Assembly (NCBI GenBank): GCA_964407165.1
Contig: CAYOUJ010000046.1
Location: forward strand, 1-19,613
Length of the DNA: 19,613 nucleotides
Origin: CAZPKH01 sp964407165
GTDB lineage: Bacteria > Bacteroidota > Bacteroidia > Bacteroidales > Muribaculaceae
Direction: 5' to 3'
In this document: positions 7,716 to 15,258 of the stretch, piece by piece
Position numbering within the stretch: the stretch's first letter is position 1
Layout of the letters: every line of letters starts with the position of its first letter
Made by a program: the position numbers and the translations under genes
Notes under the pieces: model-generated
Told to the model about the DNA's origin: nothing
The model's database searches: none
The model's input: only the letters and a program-made list of their open reading frames with translations

Positions 7716-9512
7716 ATGAATGTGGAATTGCTCGCTCCGGCCCGCGACGCAGCGGTGGCCATCGAGGCCATACGCCACGGCGCCGACGCGATATACATAG
7801 GTGCGCCCACGCACGGCGCCCGCGCGTCCGCGCGCTGCACGGTGGAGGAGATCCGCCGGGTAGTTGAGGCCGCGCACCCCTTCAACGTCCGTGTCTACGT
7901 GACGCTCAACACGCTAATTTACAACGATGAAGTGGAGGCCATTGAGCGCGAGGCGTGGCAGCTGTACCGCGCCGGCGTCGATGCCCTGATTGTACAGGAC
8001 CTGGGGCTGCTGCGCATGAACTTGCCCCCAATAGCCCTCCATGCCAGCACGCAGTGCGACACCCGCACCCCCGCGAAGGCGCAGATGCTCCAGCAGGCCG
8101 GTTTCTCGCAGATAGTGGTGGCACGCGAACTGAATATCAGCGAGTTACAGGCAGTATGCGAGGCGGTGACAGTGTCGGTGGAGGCGTTTGTCCACGGCGC
8201 CCTGTGCGTGTGTTTCAGTGGCGACTGCCGCGCAAGCCTGGTGACAACGGGCCGCAGCGCCAACCGCGGCGAGTGCGCACAGATATGCCGGTACGCTTTC
8301 GACCTCAAGGACGCTGACGGCAAGACACTTGTGCGCGACAAGCACCTGCTGAGCCTGCGGGACATGAACCGCTCGCGCCAGCTCGGCGAGATGCTCGAGG
8401 CCGGGGTGCGGTCGCTCAAGATTGAGGGGCGCCTCAAGGATGCCGCTTACGTCAAAAACATCACTGCGCTATATCACAACCTGCTTACAGACATGGGTGT
8501 AAGCCGCACCTCGTCCCCCGGAACGGAGATACACTTCACCCCCGATGCCGACCGCACCTTCAACCGCGGATACACATCTTATATATTCAGCGGCCGCACG
8601 TCTCAACATATGGCCTCTACCGATACCCCGAAGGCCGTCGGCCCGCATGTGGCCACCGTCACCGCCGTGCGCGGCAAGAGCATCACCGTGCGCGCGCTCC
8701 GTCCGATAACCAACGGCGATGGCCTGGGCTATTTCGACACGGACGGACGTTACCACGGTTTCCGCGTCAACCGCGTAACCGGCAACACTTTGGAGGTGCG
8801 CCAGGAGATACCTGACCTTTCAATGGGCACCAGGCTCTACCGCAACGCCGACAAGGCTTTCACCGACCTGCTCGAAGGGGAGACAGCCACTCGCCACATA
8901 GACATATCCCTCACGTTAAGGGCATTGCCCTGGCAGGGGCGTATCGTGCTCGAGGCCACGGACGTCCGCGGCAACGCCGTGACCGTCACCGCCGACGCGG
9001 AGATTGGCGAGGCACGCACGCCGCAGGCCGAGGCGCGGCGCCGCGTGCTCACCAAGACGGGTGGCACGATCTACCGCGTCACCGGAGTCGACGACCGCTG
9101 CGGCGGCCTGTTCATCCCTGCCTCCACGCTGACAGCCCTGCGGCGCACGCTAACCGACCGTCTCGACTCGGCACAGCGCATGACCTACCGCTACGACTAC
9201 CGCCGCCCGGAAAGCGCTGACTTGCATACACTGTCGAAACTGACTTACCACGACAACGTGGCCAACGACCGCGCCGCCGAGTTTTACCGCAGCCACGGCA
9301 CCGCCGAAATCGAGCCGGCGGCGGAGGTCGAGCGCCCCAAAGGGCCTGTGCGGGTGATGACCACGCGCTACTGCCTGCGCCGCGAGCTGGGCCGCTGCCT
9401 GCTCACCCCCGATGGCCGCGAATGGAAGGAGCCGCTGACGCTCGTATCCGGCCCTAACCGCTTCACCCTCAGCTTCGACTGCAAAAATTGTCTGATGAAC
9501 GTAACCCTCTGA
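7716..9512 (+). CDS. U32 family protein, RlhA/TrhP-type RNA hydroxylase candidate
   Basis: This 598-residue protein is a 'collagenase-like' peptidase U32 member. E. coli homologues are now known as RNA hydroxylation factors (RlhA for 23S rRNA, TrhP for tRNA U34), and such a role is more likely than proteolysis. It starts in the family manner (MNVELLAPARDAAVAIEAI, then GADAIYIGA). The core motif HGALCVCFSGDC begins at residue 160. Four cysteines, Cys164, Cys171, Cys187 and Cys191 (spacing C-x6-C-x15-C-x3-C), fit the conserved cysteine set of this family and may hold an iron-sulfur cluster. KIEGR follows in the barrel. The C-terminal half resembles the DUF3656 region of RlhA, and the protein ends with CKNC. 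The length is closer to RlhA than to the shorter TrhP, but the substrate cannot be settled from sequence. topB starts 6 bases after the stop, so the two form an operon. Confidence 0.88.
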   Translation: MNVELLAPARDAAVAIEAIRHGADAIYIGAPTHGARASARCTVEEIRRVVEAAHPFNVRVYVTLNTLIYNDEVEAIEREAWQLYRAGVDALIVQDLGLLRMNLPPIALHASTQCDTRTPAKAQMLQQAGFSQIVVARELNISELQAVCEAVTVSVEAFVHGALCVCFSGDCRASLVTTGRSANRGECAQICRYAFDLKDADGKTLVRDKHLLSLRDMNRSRQLGEMLEAGVRSLKIEGRLKDAAYVKNITALYHNLLTDMGVSRTSSPGTEIHFTPDADRTFNRGYTSYIFSGRTSQHMASTDTPKAVGPHVATVTAVRGKSITVRALRPITNGDGLGYFDTDGRYHGFRVNRVTGNTLEVRQEIPDLSMGTRLYRNADKAFTDLLEGETATRHIDISLTLRALPWQGRIVLEATDVRGNAVTVTADAEIGEARTPQAEARRRVLTKTGGTIYRVTGVDDRCGGLFIPASTLTALRRTLTDRLDSAQRMTYRYDYRRPESADLHTLSKLTYHDNVANDRAAEFYRSHGTAEIEPAAEVERPKGPVRVMTTRYCLRRELGRCLLTPDGREWKEPLTLVSGPNRFTLSFDCKNCLMNVTL

Positions 9513-9518
9513 TTGTCT

Positions 9519-11570
9519 ATGCGCCTGTGCATCACCGAGAAACCGTCCGTGGCCCGCGACATCGCCGCAATCCTGGGCGCCACCGTACGCCGCGACGGAT
9601 ATTACGAGGGGAGCGACTGGAAAGTCACCTGGACCTTCGGCCACCTCTGCACCCTCAAAGAGCCCCACGACTACACCGACCTGTGGAAGCGCTGGTCGCT
9701 CGGCGCCCTGCCCATGATACCTGCGCGCTTCGGCATCAAGCTCATCCCCGACCGCGGCATCGAGCAGCAGTTCAACGTCATCAAGACACTCGCCGCCGAG
9801 GCCACAGAGATAGTCAACTGCGGCGATGCCGGCATCGAGGGCGAGCTTATACAGCGCTGGGTGATGCAGCTCGCCGGCGTCAAATGTCCAGTCAAACGCC
9901 TCTGGATATCGTCGCTCACCGACGACTCCATCCGCCAGGGGTTCAACTCGTTGAAACCTTCGGAGGAGTACAACAACCTCTACCACGCCGGCCTCTCCCG
10001 CGCCATTGGCGACTGGATCCTGGGCATGAACGCCACGCGCCTGTACTCGCTCAAATACTCCTCCCCCGGCCACGTGCTCTCCATCGGCCGCGTGCAGACC
10101 CCCACGCTCGCGCTGATAGTCAAGCGCCACTTCGAGATTGCCAACTTCAAGCCGGAGACATACTACGAGCTGCGCACGGAGTATCGCGAGGTGATGTTCA
10201 ACGCCACCGCCGGCCGCTTCAAGACCGAGGAGTCGGCCCGCGAGGTCATCGACCGCATCGCCGCAGCGCCCTTCACCGTCGACGATGTCACCGAGAAGCG
10301 CGGCAAGGAGTCGCCCGAGCGACTTTTCGACCTCACCTCGCTGCAAGTCGAGGCCAACAAGCGCTGGGGATGGAGCGCCGACGAGACCCTGAAGACCATT
10401 CAGAGCCTTTACGAGAAGAAGCTCACCACTTACCCCCGCGTCGACACCACATACCTCACCGACGACATGTATCCCAAGATACCCGGGATACTGCGGCAGA
10501 TGACACCCTACGCCTCTCTCACCGCTCCCCTCCTCGCCGGCAAGCTGCCCAAGAGCAAGAAGGTGTTTGACAACTCCAAGGTCACCGACCACCACGCCAT
10601 TATCCCCACGGGCGAGCACCCCGGCAAGGCCGTCGGCGGCGAGCGAAACCTATACCACCTGATAGCCCTGCGCTTCATCGCCGCCTTCTATCCTGACTGC
10701 GTGTACAATACCACTACCGTGACGAGCCACGCCCTCGACGTGGCCTTCAAGGCCACCGGCAAAGTGATAGTCGACCCCGGCTGGCGTGCCGTCTACGGCA
10801 AGGGGGACCGGGGCGCCGCCACCGACGACGACAAGGAGAAGGAGGACGACACAAACCGCATACTCCCCCCCTTCACCCCCGGCGAAAGCGGCCCCCACAA
10901 GCCCTCGATGCAGAAGAAGACCACCACACCCCCCAAGCTGTACACCGAGGGCACCCTGCTGCGCGCCATGGAGACCGCCGGACGAACCGTCGACGACGAG
11001 ACCCTCCGCGAGGCCATGAAGGAGAACGGCATCGGCCGCCCCTCCACCCGCGCCGCCATCATCGAGACCCTCTTCAAGCGCCGCTACATCTACCGCCAGC
11101 GCAAGAGCATACTCGCCTCGCAGGGCGGCATCGACCTTATAGGACTGATACACGAGGAGCTGCTAAAGAGCGCCAAGCTCACCGGCATCTGGGAGAACAA
11201 GCTGCGCCGGATAGAGCGCGGCGACTACTCCGCAGCCGAGTTCATCGACGAGCTCAAGCAGATGATCTCCGAAATCGTTATCAGCGTGCTCAGCGACAAC
11301 TCTCAATGCCACATCGAGATACCCGACGAGGCGAAGACGCCCAAGCCCGAGCCGAAAAAAACGAAAGAGGAGAAGAAGCCGCGCCGGCCCCCCACGCGCA
11401 AGCTCGAGCAGATAGTCTGCCCCGTGTGCGGCCGGGGACACCTGCTAAAGGGCCATGCCGCCTACGGCTGCTCGCGATATAAAGAGGGGTGCACACTGCG
11501 CCTCCCCTTCGAGCAATACCCCGCAGAACTCACCCCCGCGGCCCTGCGCAAACTCCTCGAGAAGCAATAA
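9519..11570 (+). CDS. topB: DNA topoisomerase III (type IA)
   Basis: This 683-residue type IA topoisomerase cuts and passes single DNA strands and would decatenate replication or recombination intermediates. The Toprim domain begins with ITEKPSVARDIA (residues 5-16). Its acidic motif reads Asp103-Ala-Gly105-Ile-Glu107, so the second Asp of the usual DxDxE is Gly. IGRVQTPTLAL marks domain II/IV, and the catalytic tyrosine is Tyr305 in TTYPRVDTTYL. A conserved NGIGRPSTRA motif follows. The C-terminus has a lysine-rich linker and a zinc-finger-like CPVCGRGHLL...CSRYKEGC module. The upstream TTG at 9513 is in frame, but the ATG at 9519 places the family start (MRLCITEKPS) correctly. It is the second gene of an operon with the U32 gene, and a hairpin lies 24 bases beyond the stop. 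Confidence 0.95.
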   Translation: MRLCITEKPSVARDIAAILGATVRRDGYYEGSDWKVTWTFGHLCTLKEPHDYTDLWKRWSLGALPMIPARFGIKLIPDRGIEQQFNVIKTLAAEATEIVNCGDAGIEGELIQRWVMQLAGVKCPVKRLWISSLTDDSIRQGFNSLKPSEEYNNLYHAGLSRAIGDWILGMNATRLYSLKYSSPGHVLSIGRVQTPTLALIVKRHFEIANFKPETYYELRTEYREVMFNATAGRFKTEESAREVIDRIAAAPFTVDDVTEKRGKESPERLFDLTSLQVEANKRWGWSADETLKTIQSLYEKKLTTYPRVDTTYLTDDMYPKIPGILRQMTPYASLTAPLLAGKLPKSKKVFDNSKVTDHHAIIPTGEHPGKAVGGERNLYHLIALRFIAAFYPDCVYNTTTVTSHALDVAFKATGKVIVDPGWRAVYGKGDRGAATDDDKEKEDDTNRILPPFTPGESGPHKPSMQKKTTTPPKLYTEGTLLRAMETAGRTVDDETLREAMKENGIGRPSTRAAIIETLFKRRYIYRQRKSILASQGGIDLIGLIHEELLKSAKLTGIWENKLRRIERGDYSAAEFIDELKQMISEIVISVLSDNSQCHIEIPDEAKTPKPEPKKTKEEKKPRRPPTRKLEQIVCPVCGRGHLLKGHAAYGCSRYKEGCTLRLPFEQYPAELTPAALRKLLEKQ

Positions 11571-11581
11571 TCGACCCCCCT

Positions 11582-11658
11582 GAAAACAACAAAGGATGTC
11601 ATCGCGACATCCTCGTTTCTCTTTACTTTAACCTTAATCTAATACCATGAAAAACACA
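11582..11658 (-). ncRNA. Candidate small RNA unit between topB and rprY
   Basis: Read on the minus strand, a perfect -7 box TATCTTTG (11669-11662) is followed by a short unit. It contains a four-codon frame, ATG GTA TTA GAT TAA (11648-11634), then AAGGTTAAAGTAAAG, and a hairpin GGATGTC-GCGAT-GACATCC (11612-11594) followed by TTTGTTGTTTT. The predicted transcript is about 75 nt and ends well before topB, whose stop is at 11570. The limits given are estimates: the start is placed a few bases after the box and the end in the T-rich tract. I do not know an Rfam family that matches. The alternative is that the hairpin is only the topB terminator and the box is chance. Confidence 0.5.
11594..11612. 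terminator. Bidirectional hairpin terminator after topB
   Basis: GGATGTC (11594-11600) pairs perfectly with GACATCC (11606-11612) around ATCGC. On the plus strand a T-rich tract (TCGTTTCTCTTTACTTT) follows and would end the U32-topB transcript. On the minus strand TTTGTTGTTTT follows and would end the candidate small RNA. Confidence 0.75.
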
Positions 11659-11661
11659 GTG

Positions 11662-11669
11662 CAAAGATA
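11662..11669 (-). promoter_or_regulatory. -7 box of the candidate small RNA
   Basis: TATCTTTG on the minus strand is a full consensus match in a short AT-rich patch. No clear -33 TTTG lies 19-21 bases upstream, which lowers confidence. Confidence 0.45.
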
Positions 11670-11766
11670 GTAATTACAACCTTAGAACACCGACCCCGAA
11701 AAGTTTGTTCACACGCCCCGTCGAATTAACAATCTTTAACGCCACGGAACAGAATTTTTTCCTAAT

Positions 11767-11799
11767 TTCGCTACCGAAATATCCACGTGGCTATCTCTG
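11767..11799 (+). promoter_or_regulatory. Putative promoter of the rprY-rprX operon
   Basis: TATCTCTG (11792-11799) matches TAnnTTTG at all but one position. TTCG at 11767-11770, 21 bases upstream, may serve as -33. The start codon at 11829 is 29 bases downstream. Confidence 0.5.
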
Positions 11800-11828
11800 C
11801 AAAGGGTGGCGATAAAACATCTTGACCT

Positions 11829-12539
11829 ATGCAAATCAAAATACTGGTAATTGACGACGAAGAATATATTTGCGAAATCCTTAAGTATAACCTTGAAAAA
11901 GAGGGATATACCGTCGACACCGCACAGAGCGCCGAGGAGGCCCTGACCATGGACCTCGAGTCGTATGCCCTGTGCATCGTCGACATCATGATGGAGCGCC
12001 TTAGCGGCTTCGACTTCGCAAAGCGGCTGCGCAGCAACTCTGCCACCGAAAACACCCCCATCATCTTCTGCTCGGCCCTCAACGACGAAGACGACACCGT
12101 CATGGGCCTCAACATCGGCGGCGACGACTACATCACCAAGCCTTTCGCCGTCGGAGAGGTGCTCGCCCGCGTCCGCGCCGTGCTCCGCCGCAGCCAGATC
12201 TCCAAGACCCTGAGCAACAAGCTGCACCAGGGCCAGTTTGAGACCGACATCAACTTCCGCGGCCTGCGCGTCGACCGCAACGAGAAAGTGGCATACCTCG
12301 ACGGACAGGAGATCAAGCTGACCCGCACGGAGTATGACCTGCTGCTCTTCTTCCTCACCCACCGCAACCGCATCCACTCGCGCGAAGACATCATGCGCGA
12401 GGTCTGGGCCGGCGACGTGGTCATCAACCCCCGCGCCATCGACACCAACATCACCCGCCTGCGCAAGAAGATAGGCGAATACGGCAGCAACATCGTCACC
12501 CGCACCGGCTTCGGCTATGGCTTCAAGGAGTCAGAGTAG
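11829..12539 (+). CDS. rprY: OmpR-family response regulator, RprY-type
   Basis: This 236-residue regulator has an N-terminal receiver domain (about 1-122) and a C-terminal winged-helix DNA-binding domain (about 135-234). The acidic pocket is Asp9-Asp10, the phosphoacceptor Asp52 lies in IVDIMM, Ser82 replaces the usual Thr/Ser switch residue, and Lys104 lies in YITKPF. The DNA-binding part contains LTRTEYDLLLFF and the recognition region RAIDTNITRLRKKI. Size, Bacteroidales background and coupling to the downstream kinase match RprY of Bacteroides fragilis; the symbol rests on that resemblance. The kinase gene overlaps its last 23 bases, so the pair is translationally coupled. Its target genes are not visible here. 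Confidence 0.9.
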   Translation: MQIKILVIDDEEYICEILKYNLEKEGYTVDTAQSAEEALTMDLESYALCIVDIMMERLSGFDFAKRLRSNSATENTPIIFCSALNDEDDTVMGLNIGGDDYITKPFAVGEVLARVRAVLRRSQISKTLSNKLHQGQFETDINFRGLRVDRNEKVAYLDGQEIKLTRTEYDLLLFFLTHRNRIHSREDIMREVWAGDVVINPRAIDTNITRLRKKIGEYGSNIVTRTGFGYGFKESE

Positions 12540-14052
12540 CCCCAAGGGCCGCGGCTTGCGCCCGAGCTTCAAGTGGCGCGTGCTCATACCCTCCCTGGGC
12601 CTGATGTGGCTCATTATCTTCGTCCTCGCGGCTTACCAGTATAACCGCGAAGAGACCGTGCGCTCACACGCCATCGAGCACCAGATGGACATGCTCACCT
12701 CCAACGTCATCGCCGCCTACGGCAAGGGGATGGACATCGCCGACTTCGTGGAATTCATCCAGGAGTTTTACGACCGCACCAACTATGACGGCGTGCGCCT
12801 GAGCGTCTACTCTTATGACGGCAGCCTCGTCGCCGCCGTCGGCAGGCCCCTCAGCTTCAGCTACAAAGACTACGGCAAGGTGAACGCCAAGGACGCCCCC
12901 GCCGACCTCGTCCGCGACATGACCGACGACCCCAACGCCTTCGACAACCGCCTCTTCTACTTCACCTCCGAGCAAACCACCGACGGGCGCCTCGTGGTGC
13001 TCACCGCCATGCCTTTCACCACCATCATCGACGAGAGCATCGACCACCGCAACGCCATCTGGCTGGTCATCCTCCCGCTGATGCTCGTGGCCACCGTGGT
13101 CGTCTATATATTGGTGGCGCACCTGTCGAAGGGCATAAGCCTGCTGTCGCAGTTCGCCTCCGACGTGGCCGAGGGACGCCCCTTCGACGCCACCGAGGAG
13201 TTTCCCCACGACGAGTTCGGCGACATCTCACGCCAGCTCATTCGCCTCTACAACGACAAAGACCGCGCCATGGAGGAGCGCGAGAAGGAGCACCGGGTGG
13301 CCCTCAACGCCATCATGGAGAAGGGCCGCTTCAAGCGCGAGATGACCAACAACGTCAACCACGAGCTCAAGACTCCCGTCGGCATCGTCAAGGGCTACAT
13401 CGACACCATCATGGCCTCGAAGGAGATGGACGCCGAGACCATGCGCCACTTCCTCGGGCGCGCGCAGAGCAACGTCGACCGCCTCTGCAACCTCATCAAC
13501 GACCTCTCCGTCATCACCCGCCTGGAGGACGGCGCCGGCCAGATACCCATGACCCGCGTGGAGATGCACGACCTCGTCTACACCCTCGCCGATGACTACC
13601 GCTCCTCAGGCCTGCTCGGTCAGATGACTTTCGACTTCGACATCCCCCTCGACTGCATGGTCATAGGCAACGAAAGCCTCATCCAGGGCATCGTCAACAA
13701 CCTCACCCGCAACGCCGCACGCCACAGCCGCGGCACAGAGATACACTTCGAGCTGGCCGCCCGCGGCGACCGATTCTGCACCTTCCGCTTCTACGACAAC
13801 GGCACAGGCGTGCCCGAGGAGTCCGTCAGCAAGCTCTTCGACCGCTTCTACCGCGTCGACAAGGGCCGGTCGCGCAAGATGGGCGACACGGGCCTGGGAC
13901 TGTCGATAGTCGACAGCTCCGTCACCGCCATGGGGGGCGCCATCTCCGTCAAGAACCGCTCCACCGGCGGGCTTGAATTCACATTCACCATACCCGTGTG
14001 GACGTCCGAAACCGTTAAAAAAGATAAAAATAATGATGATTTGAAAGGGTGA
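12517..14052 (+). CDS. rprX: Sensor histidine kinase, RprX-type
   Basis: This 511-residue inner-membrane kinase should sense an envelope or periplasmic signal and phosphorylate the RprY-type regulator. Membrane helices lie at about 22-40 and 181-204, enclosing a periplasmic sensor of roughly 140 residues. A HAMP-like linker follows. The H-box NVNHELKTPV has phospho-acceptor His282. The ATPase domain shows the N-box NNLTRNAARHS, the DNGTGVPE G1 box, FDRFYRVD and the GDTGLGLSIV G2 box. The length is close to B. fragilis RprX. The ATG at 12517 overlaps the end of the regulator gene; an in-frame TTG at 12556, after the regulator stop, is a less likely alternative. The C-terminus turns AT-rich and Lys-rich (KKDKNNDD). 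Confidence 0.9.
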   Translation: MASRSQSSPKGRGLRPSFKWRVLIPSLGLMWLIIFVLAAYQYNREETVRSHAIEHQMDMLTSNVIAAYGKGMDIADFVEFIQEFYDRTNYDGVRLSVYSYDGSLVAAVGRPLSFSYKDYGKVNAKDAPADLVRDMTDDPNAFDNRLFYFTSEQTTDGRLVVLTAMPFTTIIDESIDHRNAIWLVILPLMLVATVVVYILVAHLSKGISLLSQFASDVAEGRPFDATEEFPHDEFGDISRQLIRLYNDKDRAMEEREKEHRVALNAIMEKGRFKREMTNNVNHELKTPVGIVKGYIDTIMASKEMDAETMRHFLGRAQSNVDRLCNLINDLSVITRLEDGAGQIPMTRVEMHDLVYTLADDYRSSGLLGQMTFDFDIPLDCMVIGNESLIQGIVNNLTRNAARHSRGTEIHFELAARGDRFCTFRFYDNGTGVPEESVSKLFDRFYRVDKGRSRKMGDTGLGLSIVDSSVTAMGGAISVKNRSTGGLEFTFTIPVWTSETVKKDKNNDDLKG

Positions 14053-14300
14053 CACCGCATTGTGTTTGCACTGTAATCAATATGTAATAAATATGCGTTA
14101 CTTTTGTATCGCAAAACCAATTAGTCAACCGCTTCAAGTCTGACACCATTGATCAAGACACAAATTTGGTTTCATAATAATCAATCATATTAAATATAGC
14201 CAATGCAAAGTTAGAATTTTGCAAGACCGAATATTTATCTCATCCCCCAACTGCTACGCGTGGGCCGTCGCCGATGACGTCTCACGCCATTTTTTTGCAT

Positions 14301-14320
14301 GCGACGCGCCCTCGCGTCGC
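14301..14320. repeat. 20-bp perfect palindrome, copy 2
   Basis: GCGACGCGCCCTCGCGTCGC is the exact reverse complement of 281-300. On the plus strand it is followed 8 bases later by a run of seven T (14329-14335), so here it could also act as an intrinsic terminator for transcripts entering from rprX. That same T-run supplies the -33 TTTG of the aquaporin promoter. Confidence 0.8.
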
Positions 14321-14332
14321 CTCCTATCTTTT

Positions 14333-14364
14333 TTTGCACACATTCAAGATTTTTGTTACTTTTG
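14333..14364 (+). promoter_or_regulatory. Promoter of the aquaporin gene
   Basis: TTTG (14333-14336) and TACTTTTG (14357-14364) are separated by 20 bases, a full match to the Bacteroidales -33/-7 pattern and the best promoter in the window. The start codon at 14426 is 61 bases downstream of the box. Confidence 0.8.
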
Positions 14365-14425
14365 CAAACCCACTAACCACGTTTCACGTTATTTATTTAT
14401 CATAACCCCCTAAATCTTTAACTTT

Positions 14426-15130
14426 ATGAAGAAATACCTCGCTGAATGTCTGGGCACCATGTTCCTGGTGCTCCTCGCCTGCGGCAGCGCCGTCCTCGCC
14501 GGCCCCTCAATCGGCGGCCTCGGCATAGGCCTCTGCTTCGGCCTCGTACTCGTCTGCCTCTGCTACGCCATCGGCAACATCTCCGGCTGCCACGTCAACC
14601 CCGCCGTGTCGTTCGCAATGTGGATCTCCGGCAAAATGTCGACCATCGACTTCATAGGCTATGTCGTCGCCCAGCTCTTCGGCGCAGCCATCGGCGCAGC
14701 CCTCCTCTTCTGGCTCATGGTCTCGGCCCCCGAGTTTAACTTCGGCGGCATCACCGAAAATGGCGACGTTGTCAACTATCTGGCCACCAACGTCGTGCAG
14801 CCCGGCGCCAACCAGGGCATGGCCCTGCTGGCCGAGGTGCTCCTGACCGGCTTCTTCGTCTATGTAGTGCTCAGCGCCACCGACCCCGACAAGGGGTACG
14901 GCAAGTTTGCCGGCCTGGCCATCGGCCTCGCTCTCGGCCTGGTCAACATCGTGGGCATCCCCGTCGACAACTGCTCGGTCAACCCCGCCCGCAGCTTCGG
15001 CCCCGCCCTGTTCTCGCCCAACGCCTGGGGTGACTTCTGGGTGATGGTCGTAGGCCCGCTCCTGGGCGCCGCCCTGGCCGTCTTCGCCTACATCGTCACC
15101 GTCCGCCTGCGCTCCGCCAAGCAGGTGTAA
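14426..15130 (+). CDS. aqpZ: Aquaporin Z-like water channel (MIP family)
   Basis: This 234-residue inner-membrane channel has six predicted membrane helices and the two half-helix NPA boxes, HVNPAVS in the first half and CSVNPARS in the second. Overall length and the GIPVDNCSVNPARS segment put it with AqpZ-type water channels rather than the longer glycerol facilitators. Aligning by eye to E. coli AqpZ, the selectivity filter keeps Phe (20 residues before the first NPA Asn) and the Arg after the second NPA. The His174 position is Asn (in GLVNIVGIP) and Thr183 is Cys, so selectivity may differ. It has its own promoter and its own strong terminator and appears monocistronic. Confidence 0.93.
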   Translation: MKKYLAECLGTMFLVLLACGSAVLAGPSIGGLGIGLCFGLVLVCLCYAIGNISGCHVNPAVSFAMWISGKMSTIDFIGYVVAQLFGAAIGAALLFWLMVSAPEFNFGGITENGDVVNYLATNVVQPGANQGMALLAEVLLTGFFVYVVLSATDPDKGYGKFAGLAIGLALGLVNIVGIPVDNCSVNPARSFGPALFSPNAWGDFWVMVVGPLLGAALAVFAYIVTVRLRSAKQV

Positions 15131-15153
15131 AATTGGCATTTTCGTTAAAAATT

Positions 15154-15184
15154 GCGCTACCCTTGCGAGGGTAGCGCTTTTTTT
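15154..15184 (+). terminator. Intrinsic terminator of the aquaporin gene
   Basis: GCGCTACCCT (15154-15163) pairs perfectly with AGGGTAGCGC (15168-15177) around TGCG, followed by seven T (15178-15184). This is the cleanest rho-independent terminator in the window. Confidence 0.93.
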
Positions 15185-15193
15185 GTACATTTG
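15163..15193 (+). promoter_or_regulatory. Promoter of the M6 protease gene
   Basis: TACATTTG (15186-15193) fully matches TAnnTTTG. A TTGC at 15163-15166, 19 bases upstream, may act as -33 and would lie in the loop of the aquaporin terminator, so terminator and promoter overlap. The leader to 15259 is about 60 bases and contains TTACCCGG twice in tandem (15224-15238). Confidence 0.65.
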
Positions 15194-15258
15194 CAGGCTA
15201 TATCAAAACACAATTAAAAACTTTACCCGGTTACCCGGTTAAAAACCAAATACCTGCA

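Larger units (their letters stand above)
14053..14425. other. AT-rich intergenic region between rprX and the aquaporin gene
   Basis: No gene of normal size is visible in these 373 bases. There is a plus-strand -7 match TACTTTTG (14099-14106), an opposing minus-strand match TAACTTTG (14213-14206), a minus-strand 13-codon open frame (14175-14134; peptide MKPNLCLDQWCQT), the second copy of the 20-bp palindrome (14301-14320) and the aquaporin promoter (14333-14364). The base composition is much more AT-rich than the flanking genes up to about 14230. Neither of the two facing boxes has a convincing -33 partner. Confidence 0.5.

Noticed and set aside
9513..9518. TTG start for topB
   Set aside because: It would add only two residues before an ATG that matches the usual start of the family.
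9150..10619. Minus-strand open frame spanning the U32-topB junction
   Set aside because: It crosses two well-supported plus-strand genes and is a GC-driven shadow without family resemblance.
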